Assembly (NCBI GenBank): GCA_963803735.1
Contig: CAWDNV010000013.1
Span: forward strand, 186,001-250,000
From: Palsa-189 sp963803735
GTDB taxonomy: Bacteria > Acidobacteriota > Terriglobia > Acidiferrales > UBA7541
DNA: 64,000 nt
Reading direction: 5' to 3'
The notes beneath the pieces are model-generated. The model was not told the origin of the DNA. It ran no database searches and saw only the letters and a list, made by a program, of their open reading frames with translations. The position numbers and the translations under genes were made by a program. This document shows, piece after piece, positions 1 to 9,862 of this stretch. Positions within the stretch are counted from its first letter, which is position 1. Every line of letters begins with the position of its first letter.

Positions 1-54
1 GAGACCAAGCCGAAGCAAATCAAGATCAGCGTTTCGGAAAACGGCAAGAAGTAA
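1..54 (+). CDS. C-terminal end of a probable small heat-shock protein (partial)
   Basis: Only the last 17 codons and the TAA stop lie in the window. The peptide is lysine-rich, with KPKQIKISV followed by a short polar tail. The I-x-I type motif (IKI) close to the C-terminus, preceded by a PKQ turn, is characteristic of Hsp20/alpha-crystallin chaperones, which use it to dock on neighbouring subunits. The following gene is clpB, which fits a heat-shock neighbourhood. A rho-independent terminator directly after the stop separates the two. The assignment is an inference from a very short tail. Confidence 0.4.
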   Translation, partial: ETKPKQIKISVSENGKK

Positions 55-74
55 TCTAATAGACGCCGGTGGAG

Positions 75-103
75 AAAGGGGCCGGCTTGTCCGGCCCCTT
101 TTT
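75..103 (+). terminator. Rho-independent terminator
   Basis: An 11-bp perfect stem, AAAGGGGCCGG (75-85) pairing with CCGGCCCCTTT (91-101), has a 5-base loop and ends in a run of T. It lies 20 bases after the preceding stop codon and before clpB. Confidence 0.9.
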
Positions 104-148
104 GGTCTAATCTTGACGAGAATCGAGCTACAAGAAAGAAGAACCAAC

Positions 149-2807
149 ATGCTGCGATACGACAAACTAACCGTGAAAGCTCAAGAGGCCCTGCAGGAAG
201 CGCAGGATATTGCTGCGAAGAATGGGCAGCAGCAAATTGAGCCTCTACACATATTGGCCGCATTGGTAGGGCAGCAGGACGGCATCGTGCCGCCGCTCCT
301 AAACCGCCTTGGTGTGCGTCCGGAAACCCTGGAAGGGGAAATCAACACGCAAATTTCGAGGCTCCCAAAGGTGAGCGGCGTTTCGCAGCAACATCTGGGT
401 AATGCGGCGAATGAGGTTCTGGAGGCGGCCTTCGACGAGGCGGAAAAATTTAAGGATGAATATGTTTCCGCCGAACACATTTTACTGGCGATCGCAGCGC
501 GTACAAAAGATCCGGCGGGCCAATTGCTGGCGCGCCATGGAGCGTCGCGCGAAGCCCTTCTGCAGGCGCTCGCAGCGGTGCGCGGTAGCCATCGCGTAAC
601 CTCGCAGACTCCGGAATCGACTTTTCGCGCGCTGGAGCAGTACGCGCGCGATCTCACCGAGTTGGCACGTCGCGGGAAAGCTCGATCCCGTAATTGGGCG
701 TGACGTGGAGATTCGCCGCGTAATGCAGATTCTCGCGCGGCGTACCAAGAATAATCCAGTGCTGATCGGAGAGCCCGGCGTCGGCAAAACGGCCGTCGTC
801 GAGGGCTTAGCGCAGCGAATTGTTGCGGGTGATGTACCTGAAGTTCTGAAGCCCAAGCGCATCGTGGCACTGGATCTGGCCGCGTTGGTTGCCGGCACAA
901 AATATCGCGGTGAGTTCGAGGACCGCCTGAAAGCAGTTCTCAAGGAGATCACCGAAGCCGAGGGCCAGATCATTCTGTTCATCGACGAACTGCACACGCT
1001 CGTCGGCGCCGGTGCTGCCGAAGGGTCGATGGACGCTTCGAATATGCTGAAGCCGGCGCTCGCTCGAGGCGAATTGCGCGCCATCGGCGCTACAACCATC
1101 AACGAATATCGCAAGCACATCGAAAAGGATCCTGCCCTCGAACGGCGCTTCCAACCTGTAATGATCGCGGAGCCTTCTGTCGAGGATACGATCGCGATTC
1201 TGCGCGGCCTCAAGGAACGCTACGAAGTCCATCACGGCGTGCGCATCAAAGACGCCGCCATTATTGCCGCGGCCACACTTTCCAACCGCTATATCACCGA
1301 TCGCTTTCTGCCCGACAAGGCTATCGACCTCATCGACGAAGCGGCCGCCTCCTTGCGCATGCAACTCGATTCTCTTCCCCTCGAAATCGACGAAATCGAG
1401 AGGCGCATTCTGCAGCTCGAAATCGAACGGCAAGCGCTGCTCAAAGAGAGCGACGCCCATTCCCGCGAGAGATTGGCACAGCTCGAGCAGCAACTCGCGG
1501 AGCTTCGCGAACAATCCAATGCCAGCAAGGCCCGCTGGCAGGTGGAGAAAGATGCCATCGCAAAAATTCGCAAGCAGAAAGAACAAATCGACGCGCTGAA
1601 AGCGGAGGAGCAACGCTACGAGCGCGCCGGGGAATTGGCCAAAGTGGCCGAAATTCGTTACAGCAAGCTATCCCAGGCAGAGCGCGAGCTTGAAGAGGCG
1701 CAGAGCCGCCTGGCGGAAATCCAGAAAAATGGCCGCATGCTGAAGGAAGAGGTCGACGAAGAAGACATCGCCGCGCTGGTCAGTAAATGGACCGGCATTC
1801 CCGTCGGCCGCCTGCTCGAAGGAGAGGCCAGAAAGCTCGTCACCATGGAGGAGCGGCTGCGCCAACGCGTCGTCGGACAAGAGGACGCCCTCAAGCGCGT
1901 CTCCAACGCCATTCGCCGCAATCGCGCGGGCCTCTCCGATCCCAATCGGCCCATCGGCTCATTCATCTTTATGGGTCCCACGGGCGTCGGCAAGACCGAA
2001 TTGGCGCGTGCTCTCGCCGAATTCTTGTTTGACGACGAGCGCGCCATGATTCGGCTGGATATGTCCGAATACATGGAAAAGCACTCCGTTTCGCGCATGA
2101 TCGGTGCGCCTCCAGGTTACGTGGGCTATGAGGAGGGCGGACAATTAACAGAACAGGTGCGGCGGCGTCCGTACTCGGTAGTCCTATTTGACGAGATCGA
2201 GAAAGCGCATCCGGACGTCTTCAACGTTCTCCTGCAGATTCTCGAAGATGGCCGGCTGACCGACGGCAAGGGACGCAAGGTCGATTTCCGCAATACGGTG
2301 CTGGTGATGACCAGCAACGTTGGTTCGGCGGCTCTCTTTGAGCTTGCGGGCACCGATGCCGAGCGCGCTCGCAGAGAAGCCATGGAAGCATTGCGTGCCA
2401 CGTTCCGGCCCGAGTTCCTGAACCGCATCGACGATATCGTCATCTTTAATCCGCTCGGCCGTGAGCAACTGGAGAAGATCGTCGATCTGCAACTCATTTC
2501 CGTATCGAAGCTGCTTGCCGAGCGCCAGGTGCTAATTGAACTCACGCCCGCTGCGCGCGCATTGATACTGGCCGAAGGCTACGATCCGGCCTATGGTGCA
2601 AGGCCGCTGCGCCGGACCGTACAGCGCCTCATCCAGGACCCCTTGGCGCTGGAGATCCTTGACGGCAGGGTTTTGCCCGGAGACGTGATCCGCGTCGATG
2701 CGGTAGGCGGAGAGATGAAATTCGAGCGCGTCGAACCGAAACCAACTCCGGCGGCAGATGAGTCCGCCGCAGCCGCCGCAGGACGGGGTTCTTCGCGTAA
2801 ACGTTAA
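149..2807 (+). CDS. clpB: ATP-dependent chaperone ClpB, with one frameshift
   Basis: ClpB is the cytoplasmic hexameric AAA+ disaggregase that works with DnaK to recover aggregated proteins. Joined across the frameshift it is about 885 residues, near the family length. It shows the Clp N-domain, a first Walker A (GEPGVGKT, about 207-214), a charged coiled-coil middle domain, and a second Walker A (GPTGVGKT, about 608). The start at 149 gives the conserved MLRYDKLT opening; an in-frame start at 113 would add 12 unconserved residues. Reading breaks at 674-680: frame one ends at 703 after ELARRGK, and the next frame continues with LDPVIGRDVEIRRV. Removing one base restores the family sequence exactly. 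The breakage is probably a sequence error, although a true pseudogene cannot be excluded. Confidence 0.93.
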
Positions 2808-2930
2808 CGCCGCCAACGTGCAGAGGAGACCGTGGGCAGCTGCGTCAGATTGACGCGCCGTGCTACCGCCTCTAGACTTTAAATGAAGAATCTTTCGGGG
2901 CGGCTGCGGAGCTGCAGAGGCTAACGAATC

Positions 2931-3788
2931 ATGAGGACACTTAAAACCGGGTTTTTGCTGACGTTGCTTACTCTGCTGCTGGTATTCGGGGGCGGAGCGC
3001 TAGCTGGACGCCAGGGAATGACTTTCGGGCTCATTATCGCCGTACTTATGAACGGCATCGCCTACTTCTTCTCTGACAAGATCGCCTTGGCCTCCAGCGG
3101 CGCGCGCCCGGTTTCACGCGAGGAGGCACCACGTCTATATGCTGTAATGGAGCGACTTGCGGCCAAAGGCAATCTGCCGATGCCTAAGCTCTATGTCATC
3201 CCGCAAGCCGCGCCGAATGCCTTCGCTACTGGCCGAAACCCGTCGCACGCTTCCGTAGCCGTCACGCGAAGGTCTCTTGGAGTTAATGAACGATGATGAG
3301 CTCGAGGGCGTAATCGCCCACGAACTCTCGCATGTGCGCAACTACGACATTCTGACTACCTCTATCGCCGCAACTTTGGCCGGCGCTATTACCTGGATCG
3401 CCCAAATGGGCCGATTTGCTCTGATCTTTGGGGGCTATGGTGGCGACCGGGACCGCCGTGGAGGCGGTGGCCTCGAAGCGCTTCTAATGCTGATCGTAGC
3501 GCCCCTGGCCGCGTTGCTGATCCAATTGGGAATTTCGCGGCAGCGCGAATACGCCGCGGACGCCGCCGGAGCACGGCTGGTCGGGCACCCATATGGGCTG
3601 ATCAGCGCGCTGGAAAAACTGGGCGCGTACAATAAACGCATTCCCATGACCAATGTCTCTCCCGCCACCGCTCTCTCTATATCGTGAGGCCGTTAAGCGC
3701 TGGGCAGGTCTTTGCCGGGCTTTTCAGCACCCACCCGCCGCTTCCTGATCGCATCGAAACCCTGCGCCGCATGACCATTACTCGCTAG
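2931..3788 (+). CDS. htpX: Zinc metalloprotease HtpX, with two compensating frameshifts
   Basis: HtpX is an inner-membrane M48 endopeptidase involved in membrane-protein quality control. The N-terminus has two hydrophobic segments, followed by NAFATGRNPSHA, the zinc motif HELSH (about 3319) and the downstream glutamate region REYAADAAGA. The reading frame has one extra base near 3267 (after VAVT; the corrected text reads EGLLELMNDDELEG) and one missing base near 3674 (the corrected text reads ATAHLYIV). The frame then runs to TAG at 3786-3788 with the family C-terminus FSTHPPLPDRIETLRRM. The corrected protein is 285 residues, normal for HtpX. Two indels that cancel suggest sequence error rather than decay. 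Confidence 0.88.
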
Positions 3789-4031
3789 CCCCTTCGGTAA
3801 AGTGCCGGCGCAGATCCCTGTGCCCCAACCATCGGCCTAGACTTACTATGCCGAAATGAAAGGCGCCGGAAAAAAATTCCTACACTGATGCATAATTCCG
3901 TACCGTTACGACCCCGTCACCTTTTCGTAAATAGTTGATTTTATAGGGTAGTCGTGAAGATCAGCCCTCATCTTCCGATTGGAGCGATTCGTGCTCACAA
4001 TTGGAGCGGGGAAAAGTATCTCGGGGGCGCC

Positions 4032-4226
4032 ATGACTTGCAGAGAGACCGTCCGCTTGATTTGTGAATACCTCGAAGGTCGTCTCTCTCCGAGCGTCGCC
4101 GCTGTTGTTACCGGCCACATTGACGGTTGCTCCAATTGCCATCTGGTGCTTCAAGCCGCGCAGCAAACCCTTGACGCGTACTTCGACGGCCACGCAGATA
4201 CATCAAAGGTTCGAGTCGTCGCCTAA
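4032..4226 (+). CDS. Small zinc-finger (anti-sigma-like) protein
   Basis: A 64-residue protein. It carries C3, then HIDGCSNC (H29, C33, C36), the H-x3-C-x2-C pattern of the putative zinc-finger (zf-HC2) domain found at the N-terminus of anti-sigma factors. There is no membrane segment after it, unlike typical membrane-bound anti-sigma factors, so it could be a free cytoplasmic ZAS-type domain. A GTG at 3954 would add 26 residues, but the domain starts at the ATG chosen here. No sigma factor gene is adjacent, so its partner is unknown. Confidence 0.55.
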   Translation: MTCRETVRLICEYLEGRLSPSVAAVVTGHIDGCSNCHLVLQAAQQTLDAYFDGHADTSKVRVVA

Positions 4227-4478
4227 TTGTCGGTTTCTCCTTGCTTGCGTCTTCCTAGTGGCTATTTATTCATTCTAATGTATTTAAGGAATAGCCTATG
4301 CAGCCAAAGAGCGGCATAAGGTAAATATTACAGGGTTTGAGGGTTTCTAGACAGCCTAGCCTCCACCTCTTTCCGCCTGTAACTTACGTGGATCCAGTTA
4401 GATCAGCGGTAAATACCGGTACGGATTTTTTTGGCTCGGGACGTGCATAATTCCATCGCAAGGGGAAGGAGACCTTCG

Positions 4479-5360
4479 ATGAGCGAGGCTAACGAAAAAC
4501 AGTTCGGCAGCCGTGAAGATATGCAGTCAGAGGAGCCCCGTGGCGAGCGAGATGGGGCGCCTCGTTGGGTTTGGTTGGCCGTAGTCGTTCTCGCGACAGT
4601 CTCTGTTTTGGGCTTGGCTGTGGGTTGGAATGCCACCACGCAGGCGAAAAGAGCCGAGCAGGCCCTCGCCACCCAGACCGGGCAGAATAAACTCGTTGGG
4701 CAGGATCTTCAGGCCCTCAATCAGCGCCTGACCCAGGCTGAAGAGATCAACACCCAACTTCAAAATCAATTGGTCACAGTGACCGACAAGATGAAGATGA
4801 CTCAAGGTGAAGTCACCACCGCGCGGCGCCAAAACGGCCAGATTCGCGACGACTATTCCAAGAAGCTCACCAGCGTCCAATCCGAGCTCGCCACCAAGGC
4901 GAATGCAGACGACGTTAAATCCCTGGGCGGCGACATCAACGGCGTCAAGAGCGAATTGGAATCGACGAAGACCAATCTCGATATGACGCGCACCGAGTTC
5001 GGCACATTGATCGCACGCAACCACGATGAGATCGATCAGCTCCGCCGGATAGGGGAACGCGATTATTTCGAGTTCACCCTCACAGGCAAGGGCAATCGTT
5101 CGAAGGTTGGCGACTTGATGGTTGAGCTCCGCGGCACCAACGTTAAGAAAAATCAGTTCACCGTGGCGCTCTATGTCGACGACATGCGGCTCGAGAAGAA
5201 GAATCGCGCGCTTGACGAGCCCATCTACTTCTATACGCGCGGAACCCGATCGCCTCTGGAATTTGTCGTCAATCAGATCGGCAAAGACAAAGTCGTCGGT
5301 TACATGAGCGTGCCCAAGGCACAGCCAGCACAGGCCTCGGCAAGCCTGACGGCAAACTGA
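4479..5360 (+). CDS. Membrane-anchored coiled-coil protein of unknown function
   Basis: This 293-residue protein has a short charged N-terminus, one transmembrane helix at about 29-50, a long coiled coil rich in Q, E, K and T (about 60-190), and a compact C-terminal region beginning DYFEFTLTGKG with alternating beta-like segments. The topology suggests one inner-membrane anchor with the bulk outside the cytoplasm. The start at 4479 is set by a strong ribosome site (AGGGGAAGGAGA, 4461-4472); an upstream ATG at 4431 lacks one. A terminator follows, so it is a single-gene unit. I do not recognise a named family; similar anchored proteins occur in acidobacteria. Confidence 0.75.
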   Translation: MSEANEKQFGSREDMQSEEPRGERDGAPRWVWLAVVVLATVSVLGLAVGWNATTQAKRAEQALATQTGQNKLVGQDLQALNQRLTQAEEINTQLQNQLVTVTDKMKMTQGEVTTARRQNGQIRDDYSKKLTSVQSELATKANADDVKSLGGDINGVKSELESTKTNLDMTRTEFGTLIARNHDEIDQLRRIGERDYFEFTLTGKGNRSKVGDLMVELRGTNVKKNQFTVALYVDDMRLEKKNRALDEPIYFYTRGTRSPLEFVVNQIGKDKVVGYMSVPKAQPAQASASLTAN

Positions 5361-5394
5361 AAACTTAGCGCTGATCTAAACTCAACGTAAAATG

Positions 5395-5427
5395 AAGGAG
5401 GGCCGAGGTCCGGGCCCTCCTTTTGTT
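5395..5427 (+). terminator. Rho-independent terminator
   Basis: AAGGAGGGCC (5395-5404) pairs with GGCCCTCCTT (5413-5422), and a T-rich tail follows. It ends the coiled-coil gene. Confidence 0.85.
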
Positions 5428-5546
5428 TTATTGATGCGAAATCCGGCCGTCCCTCCCAATCAGGGCTAAATCTGAGTCACAGAGTGCGGGGAAATGGCTC
5501 TCTCTTGCTGGCGCACAGTGCACCATCTCCGGTACGATCACTCGCC

Positions 5547-6722
5547 ATGGCTCAACAAGCCATTTTCGCCCGCCGTGTTTTCACGCCTCACGAGGAAATC
5601 GCCGACGCCGTTATCCTGACAGACGACGAAAAGATTGCCGCTGTGGGCCGCCCCGACGAAGTTAGCGTTCCAGCATCCGCGCGTCGGCACGACAAACGCG
5701 ATCTCTCCGTTGTCCCGGGCTTTATCGACGTGCATATCCACGGCGCTTCTGGCTATGACGTGATGGATTCGAGCCCTGAAGCGCTGGTTGCCATCACCAC
5801 AAACGTCGCCGCTCGGGGTACGACTTCGGTCGTAGCCACCACGGTCACCGCCAGCGAGGACGCAACATGCCGAGCGGTCGAAGCAGTCGCTGCGCGGATG
5901 GAGCGCGCGAAGGCGGAACCCATAGGAAGCAAGCCCTCAGCCGAGATACTCGGCGTGCACTTCGAAGGTCCATTCATAAGCCACACCCGGCGCGGAGTTC
6001 ATCCTGAGGAATGGATCGCAGCGCCGTCAATTCCACTCTTTCGGCGTTTGCTGGCCTCAGCAAAGGGCACAGCCCGCATCCTCACGCTAGCCCCGGAACT
6101 GCCCGGAGCAACAGACCTTATTGCCGAGGCCGTTCGGGCCGGAGTCATCGTTTCGTTAGGACACACTGACGCAAGCTATGCTGAAGCCATGGCAGCAATC
6201 TCGCACGGTGCTCGGCATGCCGCCCACGTTTTTAACGCCATGCGGCCCTTTGCGCATCGTGAAACCGGCGTGCTCGGCGCGATCCTGACCTCGCCTGGCG
6301 TCACAGCCGAATTGATTGCTGATGGAGTGCACGTCGATGACGCGGCAATCCGCATTCTGCTTGCCTCCAAGGGAACTCATGGCGTAGTCCTGGTGAGCGA
6401 CGGCATCTCCGCCACGGGGATGCCCGACGGCAGATACAGGCTGGGCACATTCGAAGTAACCGTCGCGGGCGGGGTCGCGCGCAATTCCGATGGAAAGCTG
6501 GCGGGCAGCACGCTCACTCTTGACCGCGCCCTGCGCCATATGGTGGCACTGGGTATTTCGTTACGCGAGGCGCTGCCGATGCTTACCGCGAATCCGGCTC
6601 AATTACTCGGTCTTGAGCAAAGGAAAGGCAATCTGATTCCCGGCGCCGATGCCGATCTCGTCCTCCTCGACGATCAACTCAACGTTACTGGGGTAATGAC
6701 GCGCGGCGTAGGATTAGATTAG
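5547..6722 (+). CDS. nagA: N-acetylglucosamine-6-phosphate deacetylase
   Basis: NagA removes the acetyl group from GlcNAc-6-phosphate in amino-sugar and cell-wall recycling (cytoplasmic, amidohydrolase superfamily). The protein is 391 residues. Metal and catalytic signatures are visible in order: DVHIHGA, HFEGPF, SLGHTDASY, HAAHVFNAM and the catalytic aspartate in VLVSDGISATG. The C-terminal GNLIPGADADLVLLD is also typical. I chose the ATG at 5547 because MAQQAIFARRVFTP matches the family opening; the GTG at 5484 adds 21 unconserved residues. No sugar transporter or nagB is next to it. Confidence 0.92.
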   Translation: MAQQAIFARRVFTPHEEIADAVILTDDEKIAAVGRPDEVSVPASARRHDKRDLSVVPGFIDVHIHGASGYDVMDSSPEALVAITTNVAARGTTSVVATTVTASEDATCRAVEAVAARMERAKAEPIGSKPSAEILGVHFEGPFISHTRRGVHPEEWIAAPSIPLFRRLLASAKGTARILTLAPELPGATDLIAEAVRAGVIVSLGHTDASYAEAMAAISHGARHAAHVFNAMRPFAHRETGVLGAILTSPGVTAELIADGVHVDDAAIRILLASKGTHGVVLVSDGISATGMPDGRYRLGTFEVTVAGGVARNSDGKLAGSTLTLDRALRHMVALGISLREALPMLTANPAQLLGLEQRKGNLIPGADADLVLLDDQLNVTGVMTRGVGLD

Positions 6723-6729
6723 TTTTGAG

Positions 6730-6984
6730 CTAAGGATTGAGGGGAATTTTCAGTTCTTCGGCGAGCTGCTCAGGATCAAAGGGACTGCACGCAAAATATC
6801 GGCCGGCAACTTCAATGGTGGGAATCTTCCGGCGCCCTTCATTCACGCGGAGAATGAGTTCTTCAGCGTCCGGATCTTTGTCAACATCGACTTCCTCGTA
6901 TTGGACCCCGCGCTCTTTCAGAAATTGTTTTGCTCGCCAGCAATCGGCGCACCAGCGCGTTGTGTACATCCGAATCGCTTCCAC
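6730..6984 (-). CDS. Glutaredoxin-like thiol-disulfide protein
   Basis: This 84-residue single-domain protein has the thioredoxin fold order of a glutaredoxin: MYTTRWCADCWRAKQFL with a CADC active site near residues 12-15, a KIPTIEV cis-proline loop and a short C-terminal helix. The CxxC and small size resemble NrdH/mycoredoxin-type proteins. The GTG start lies two bases after the stop of atpC, so it is probably translated with the ATP synthase operon. It converges on nagA with only 7 bases between them. A role in redox control of the ATPase would be speculation. Confidence 0.82.
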   Translation of the reverse strand: MEAIRMYTTRWCADCWRAKQFLKERGVQYEEVDVDKDPDAEELILRVNEGRRKIPTIEVAGRYFACSPFDPEQLAEELKIPLNP

Positions 6985-6986
6985 CT

Positions 6987-7424
6987 TCAGCTATGTCTCC
7001 CTGTTTCCACCGGCGCGCCATGGGCTGCCGCTTCCACCCGTGCGCGTGCGCTCGCGACCGATTTCAGCACCGCATCCCAATCCGTCTTGGGATCGGCGCT
7101 GCCCGAATATAATTTCTTTTCGGCCTCATCCAAATCCGCCCGCGCTCGCGCCGAATCGATGTCCTCTGAGCGTTCCGCTGCCTCAGCCAGGACGGTGACC
7201 CGTTCCGGAAGCACTTCGGCAAAGCCGCCGATCACGGCAACGTATCCGGTCTCCGAGCCTTTCTTATAGCTCAAAGGACCAATTCCTAATTCCGTGAGCA
7301 GTGGAGTATGCCCGGGAAGTATCCCCAGATAACCTGAGAGTGCCGGCAACTGCACTTCGGCCACGGACTCGCGGACGATCTCGCGTTCCGGCGTTACCAC
7401 TTCGAGCATCAGGCCTTCTGCCAC
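6987..7424 (-). CDS. atpC: F1 ATP synthase epsilon subunit
   Basis: A 145-residue cytoplasmic central-stalk subunit that couples and regulates rotation. The N-terminal beta-sandwich opens LEVVTPEREIV and contains SGYLGILPGHTPLLTELG and YVAVIGGFAEV, all classical epsilon signatures. A C-terminal helical hairpin is visible but diverged. It is the last F1 gene of the operon, downstream of atpD. Confidence 0.95.
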   Translation of the reverse strand: MAEGLMLEVVTPEREIVRESVAEVQLPALSGYLGILPGHTPLLTELGIGPLSYKKGSETGYVAVIGGFAEVLPERVTVLAEAAERSEDIDSARARADLDEAEKKLYSGSADPKTDWDAVLKSVASARARVEAAAHGAPVETGRHS

Positions 7425-7463
7425 TGGTATGAGGTCGCTTTCTTTGCCGTGTTGCGGAACAGC

Positions 7464-8906
7464 CTAAGCTGTCGCCGCCATCTTTTCGGACTTCGCGCGC
7501 ACTTCTTCGATCGTTCCCACCATGTAGAAAGCCTGCTCCGGCACGTCGTCGTGTTTGCCCTGAACGATTTCGCGGAAGCCGCGAATGGTGTCTTCGATCT
7601 TGACGTACTTGCCTTCGAGGCCGGTAAATTGCGCCGCAACGTACATCGGCTGCGAAAAAAACTTCTCGATCTTGCGGGCGCGCGCGACTGTGAGTTTGTC
7701 TTCGTCGGAAAGCTCTTCGATACCCAGAATAGCGATGATGTCTTGCAGATCTTTATACCGCTGCAGAACACCTTTCACCGAACGCGCCACATCGTAGTGC
7801 TCGTGTCCGACGATGCGCGCATCGAGTATGCGCGAGAAGCTCGCCAGCGGATCGACAGCGGGGTAAATGCCGCGCTCCACGATCTGACGGCTGAGGTTCG
7901 TCGTCGCGTCCAGGTGCGTAAACGTGGCCGCCGGAGCTGGATCCGTATAATCATCGGCAGGCACATAGATGGCTTGTACAGAAGTGATCGAGCCCTTCTT
8001 GGTGGAAGTGATGCGCTCCTGCAATTCGCCGATCTCCGTATTCAAGTTCGGTTGGTAACCGACGGCGGAAGGCATGCGCCCGAGCAAAGCTGACACTTCC
8101 GAGCCCGCCTGCACGAAGCGGAAAATATTGTCGATGAAGAGCAGCACGTCCAGCCCTTCCTCGTCGCGGAAATATTCCGCAACGGTCAGACCGGTCAACC
8201 CCACGCGGAGGCGCGCCCCGGGGGGTTCCGTCATCTGGCCGTAAATCAGCGCGGCGCGCGATTTTTCTGAATCGCCGGCCACCACGACTTTGGACTCCTG
8301 CATTTCGAGCCACAGGTCGTTGCCCTCGCGTGTGCGCTCCCCCACACCGGCAAACACTGAAACACCACCGTGCTGCATGGCCACGTTGTGGATAAGTTCC
8401 TGAATGAGCACGGTCTTGCCTACGCCGGCGCCGCCGAAGAGCCCGATTTTTCCGCCCTTCAGGTACGGCTCCATCAGATCCACCACCTTGATGCCCGTCT
8501 CGAACATTTCTAGTTGTGTCGACTGGTCTTCCAGCGAAGGCGCCGCGCGGTGGATCGGATAGCGCAATTTGGCAGGCACAGGCCCTAAATTGTCGACCGG
8601 TTCCCCGAGCACGTTGAGCACGCGCCCAAGCGTTGCGCGCCCCACCGGCACGGTTATGGGCCCCTCCGTATCGATCGCCTTCATCCCGCGCACAATGCCT
8701 TCCGTGGGCTTCATCGCCACTGTGCGAACGCGCCCTTCGCCCAAATGTTGCTGCACCTCCACGACGATGTCGATCGGCTCGGGAACGTCGAATCCTTCAC
8801 TGGTGATGCGTACCGCATTGTAAATTTCGGGCAAATGATGTTCCTGAAACTCCACGTCAAGCACGGGGCCGATCACCTGCACGACGCGCCCGATGTTATG
8901 ATGCAT
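7464..8906 (-). CDS. atpD: F1 ATP synthase beta subunit
   Basis: The catalytic beta subunit, 480 residues. The Walker A GGAGVGKT is at 158-165. VGERTREGNDL contains the catalytic Glu, LLFIDNIFRF is the Walker B, and the DELSEED-type lever is GIEELSDEDKL. All catalytic residues expected for an active enzyme are present. It sits between atpG and atpC, with 46 bases to atpG and 39 to atpC. Confidence 0.97.
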   Translation of the reverse strand: MHHNIGRVVQVIGPVLDVEFQEHHLPEIYNAVRITSEGFDVPEPIDIVVEVQQHLGEGRVRTVAMKPTEGIVRGMKAIDTEGPITVPVGRATLGRVLNVLGEPVDNLGPVPAKLRYPIHRAAPSLEDQSTQLEMFETGIKVVDLMEPYLKGGKIGLFGGAGVGKTVLIQELIHNVAMQHGGVSVFAGVGERTREGNDLWLEMQESKVVVAGDSEKSRAALIYGQMTEPPGARLRVGLTGLTVAEYFRDEEGLDVLLFIDNIFRFVQAGSEVSALLGRMPSAVGYQPNLNTEIGELQERITSTKKGSITSVQAIYVPADDYTDPAPAATFTHLDATTNLSRQIVERGIYPAVDPLASFSRILDARIVGHEHYDVARSVKGVLQRYKDLQDIIAILGIEELSDEDKLTVARARKIEKFFSQPMYVAAQFTGLEGKYVKIEDTIRGFREIVQGKHDDVPEQAFYMVGTIEEVRAKSEKMAATA

Positions 8907-8952
8907 CGCCAGCCATGTTTGCTCCTTCCAAAATCTTTTTTGTATTTCGAAC

Positions 8953-9834
8953 CTAGGCGGCTGATGCCGCGCCGCTCACGACTTCGATAATTTCCTTGGT
9001 GATCGCGGCTTGCCGGACTTTATTCATATAAAGCGTCAGCTTATCGATCAGCTCGCCCGCGTTATTCGTCGCCGAATCCATGGCCGTCATCCGTGCAGCG
9101 TGCTCCGAAGCCGCCGATTCCGCCAATGCACGGAAGATCTGCACTTGCACGTAGCGCGGCAACAAATGCCCCATGATTTCGCCGGGCGGCTGCTCGTAAA
9201 GATAATCGATCGGCGCTTCTTTCGATTTTTCCTGGACCTCTTCGCCCGCCAAAGCCCGATCGGGTTCGATGGGCAACAGCTTCTCGAGCCTCAGAATTTG
9301 CGCCAGCACGGATTTGAACTCGTTGAACACAATGTAGACAGCATCGATTTCGCCGCTTTCGTAAAGCGAAATCACGTCTTTACTTATTTCCTCAGCCGCG
9401 CCCAGACTGGGACGCGCCGTAACATCCACATGTTCGGCAATGATTTTCCAGCGCTGCTTGCGCATGGCGTCCCGGATCTTCCGGCCCAGAACGATCAGCG
9501 ACGGATTCTGTGCCGAATGCTCACGCGCAAATTCCAGCGTGCGGCGGATCACGTTGGCATTGAAGGCGCCGCACAACCCGCGTTCGCCGCTCACCGCGAG
9601 CAGCAGAATTCTTTTCTCTTCGCGCCGCTCGAGCAAAGTATGCGTGCTTTGTGGCACGCGAAGCGCCACGGAATGAACCAGGCGCGAAACCGCGCGCGCA
9701 TACGGCCGCGCCGCAAAAGCTCTCTCCTGCGCGCGTCGCAGCCGCGCCGCGGCCACGAACTTCATGGCCCGCGTAATCTGCTGCGTGTTTTTAACTGAGC
9801 GAATGCGGCGTTTGATATCGAGCTGCGTTGGCAT
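8953..9834 (-). CDS. atpG: F1 ATP synthase gamma subunit
   Basis: The rotating central shaft, 293 residues. The N-terminal helix has the signature IKRRIRSVKNTQQITRAMK. The C-terminal helix carries ASEHAARMTAMDSATNNAGE, the region that contacts the alpha-beta hexamer. A somewhat longer mid-region than in Escherichia coli is normal for the phylum. It lies between atpA and atpD. Confidence 0.95.
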   Translation of the reverse strand: MPTQLDIKRRIRSVKNTQQITRAMKFVAAARLRRAQERAFAARPYARAVSRLVHSVALRVPQSTHTLLERREEKRILLLAVSGERGLCGAFNANVIRRTLEFAREHSAQNPSLIVLGRKIRDAMRKQRWKIIAEHVDVTARPSLGAAEEISKDVISLYESGEIDAVYIVFNEFKSVLAQILRLEKLLPIEPDRALAGEEVQEKSKEAPIDYLYEQPPGEIMGHLLPRYVQVQIFRALAESAASEHAARMTAMDSATNNAGELIDKLTLYMNKVRQAAITKEIIEVVSGAASAA

Positions 9835-9862
9835 AAGAGTTTAGGTCTACCCGAAGCACCGG

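Noticed and set aside
674..680. Programmed frameshift in clpB at GGGAAAG
   Set aside because: The slippery heptamer is not aligned with the zero frame and no programmed shift is known for clpB; an indel error fits better.
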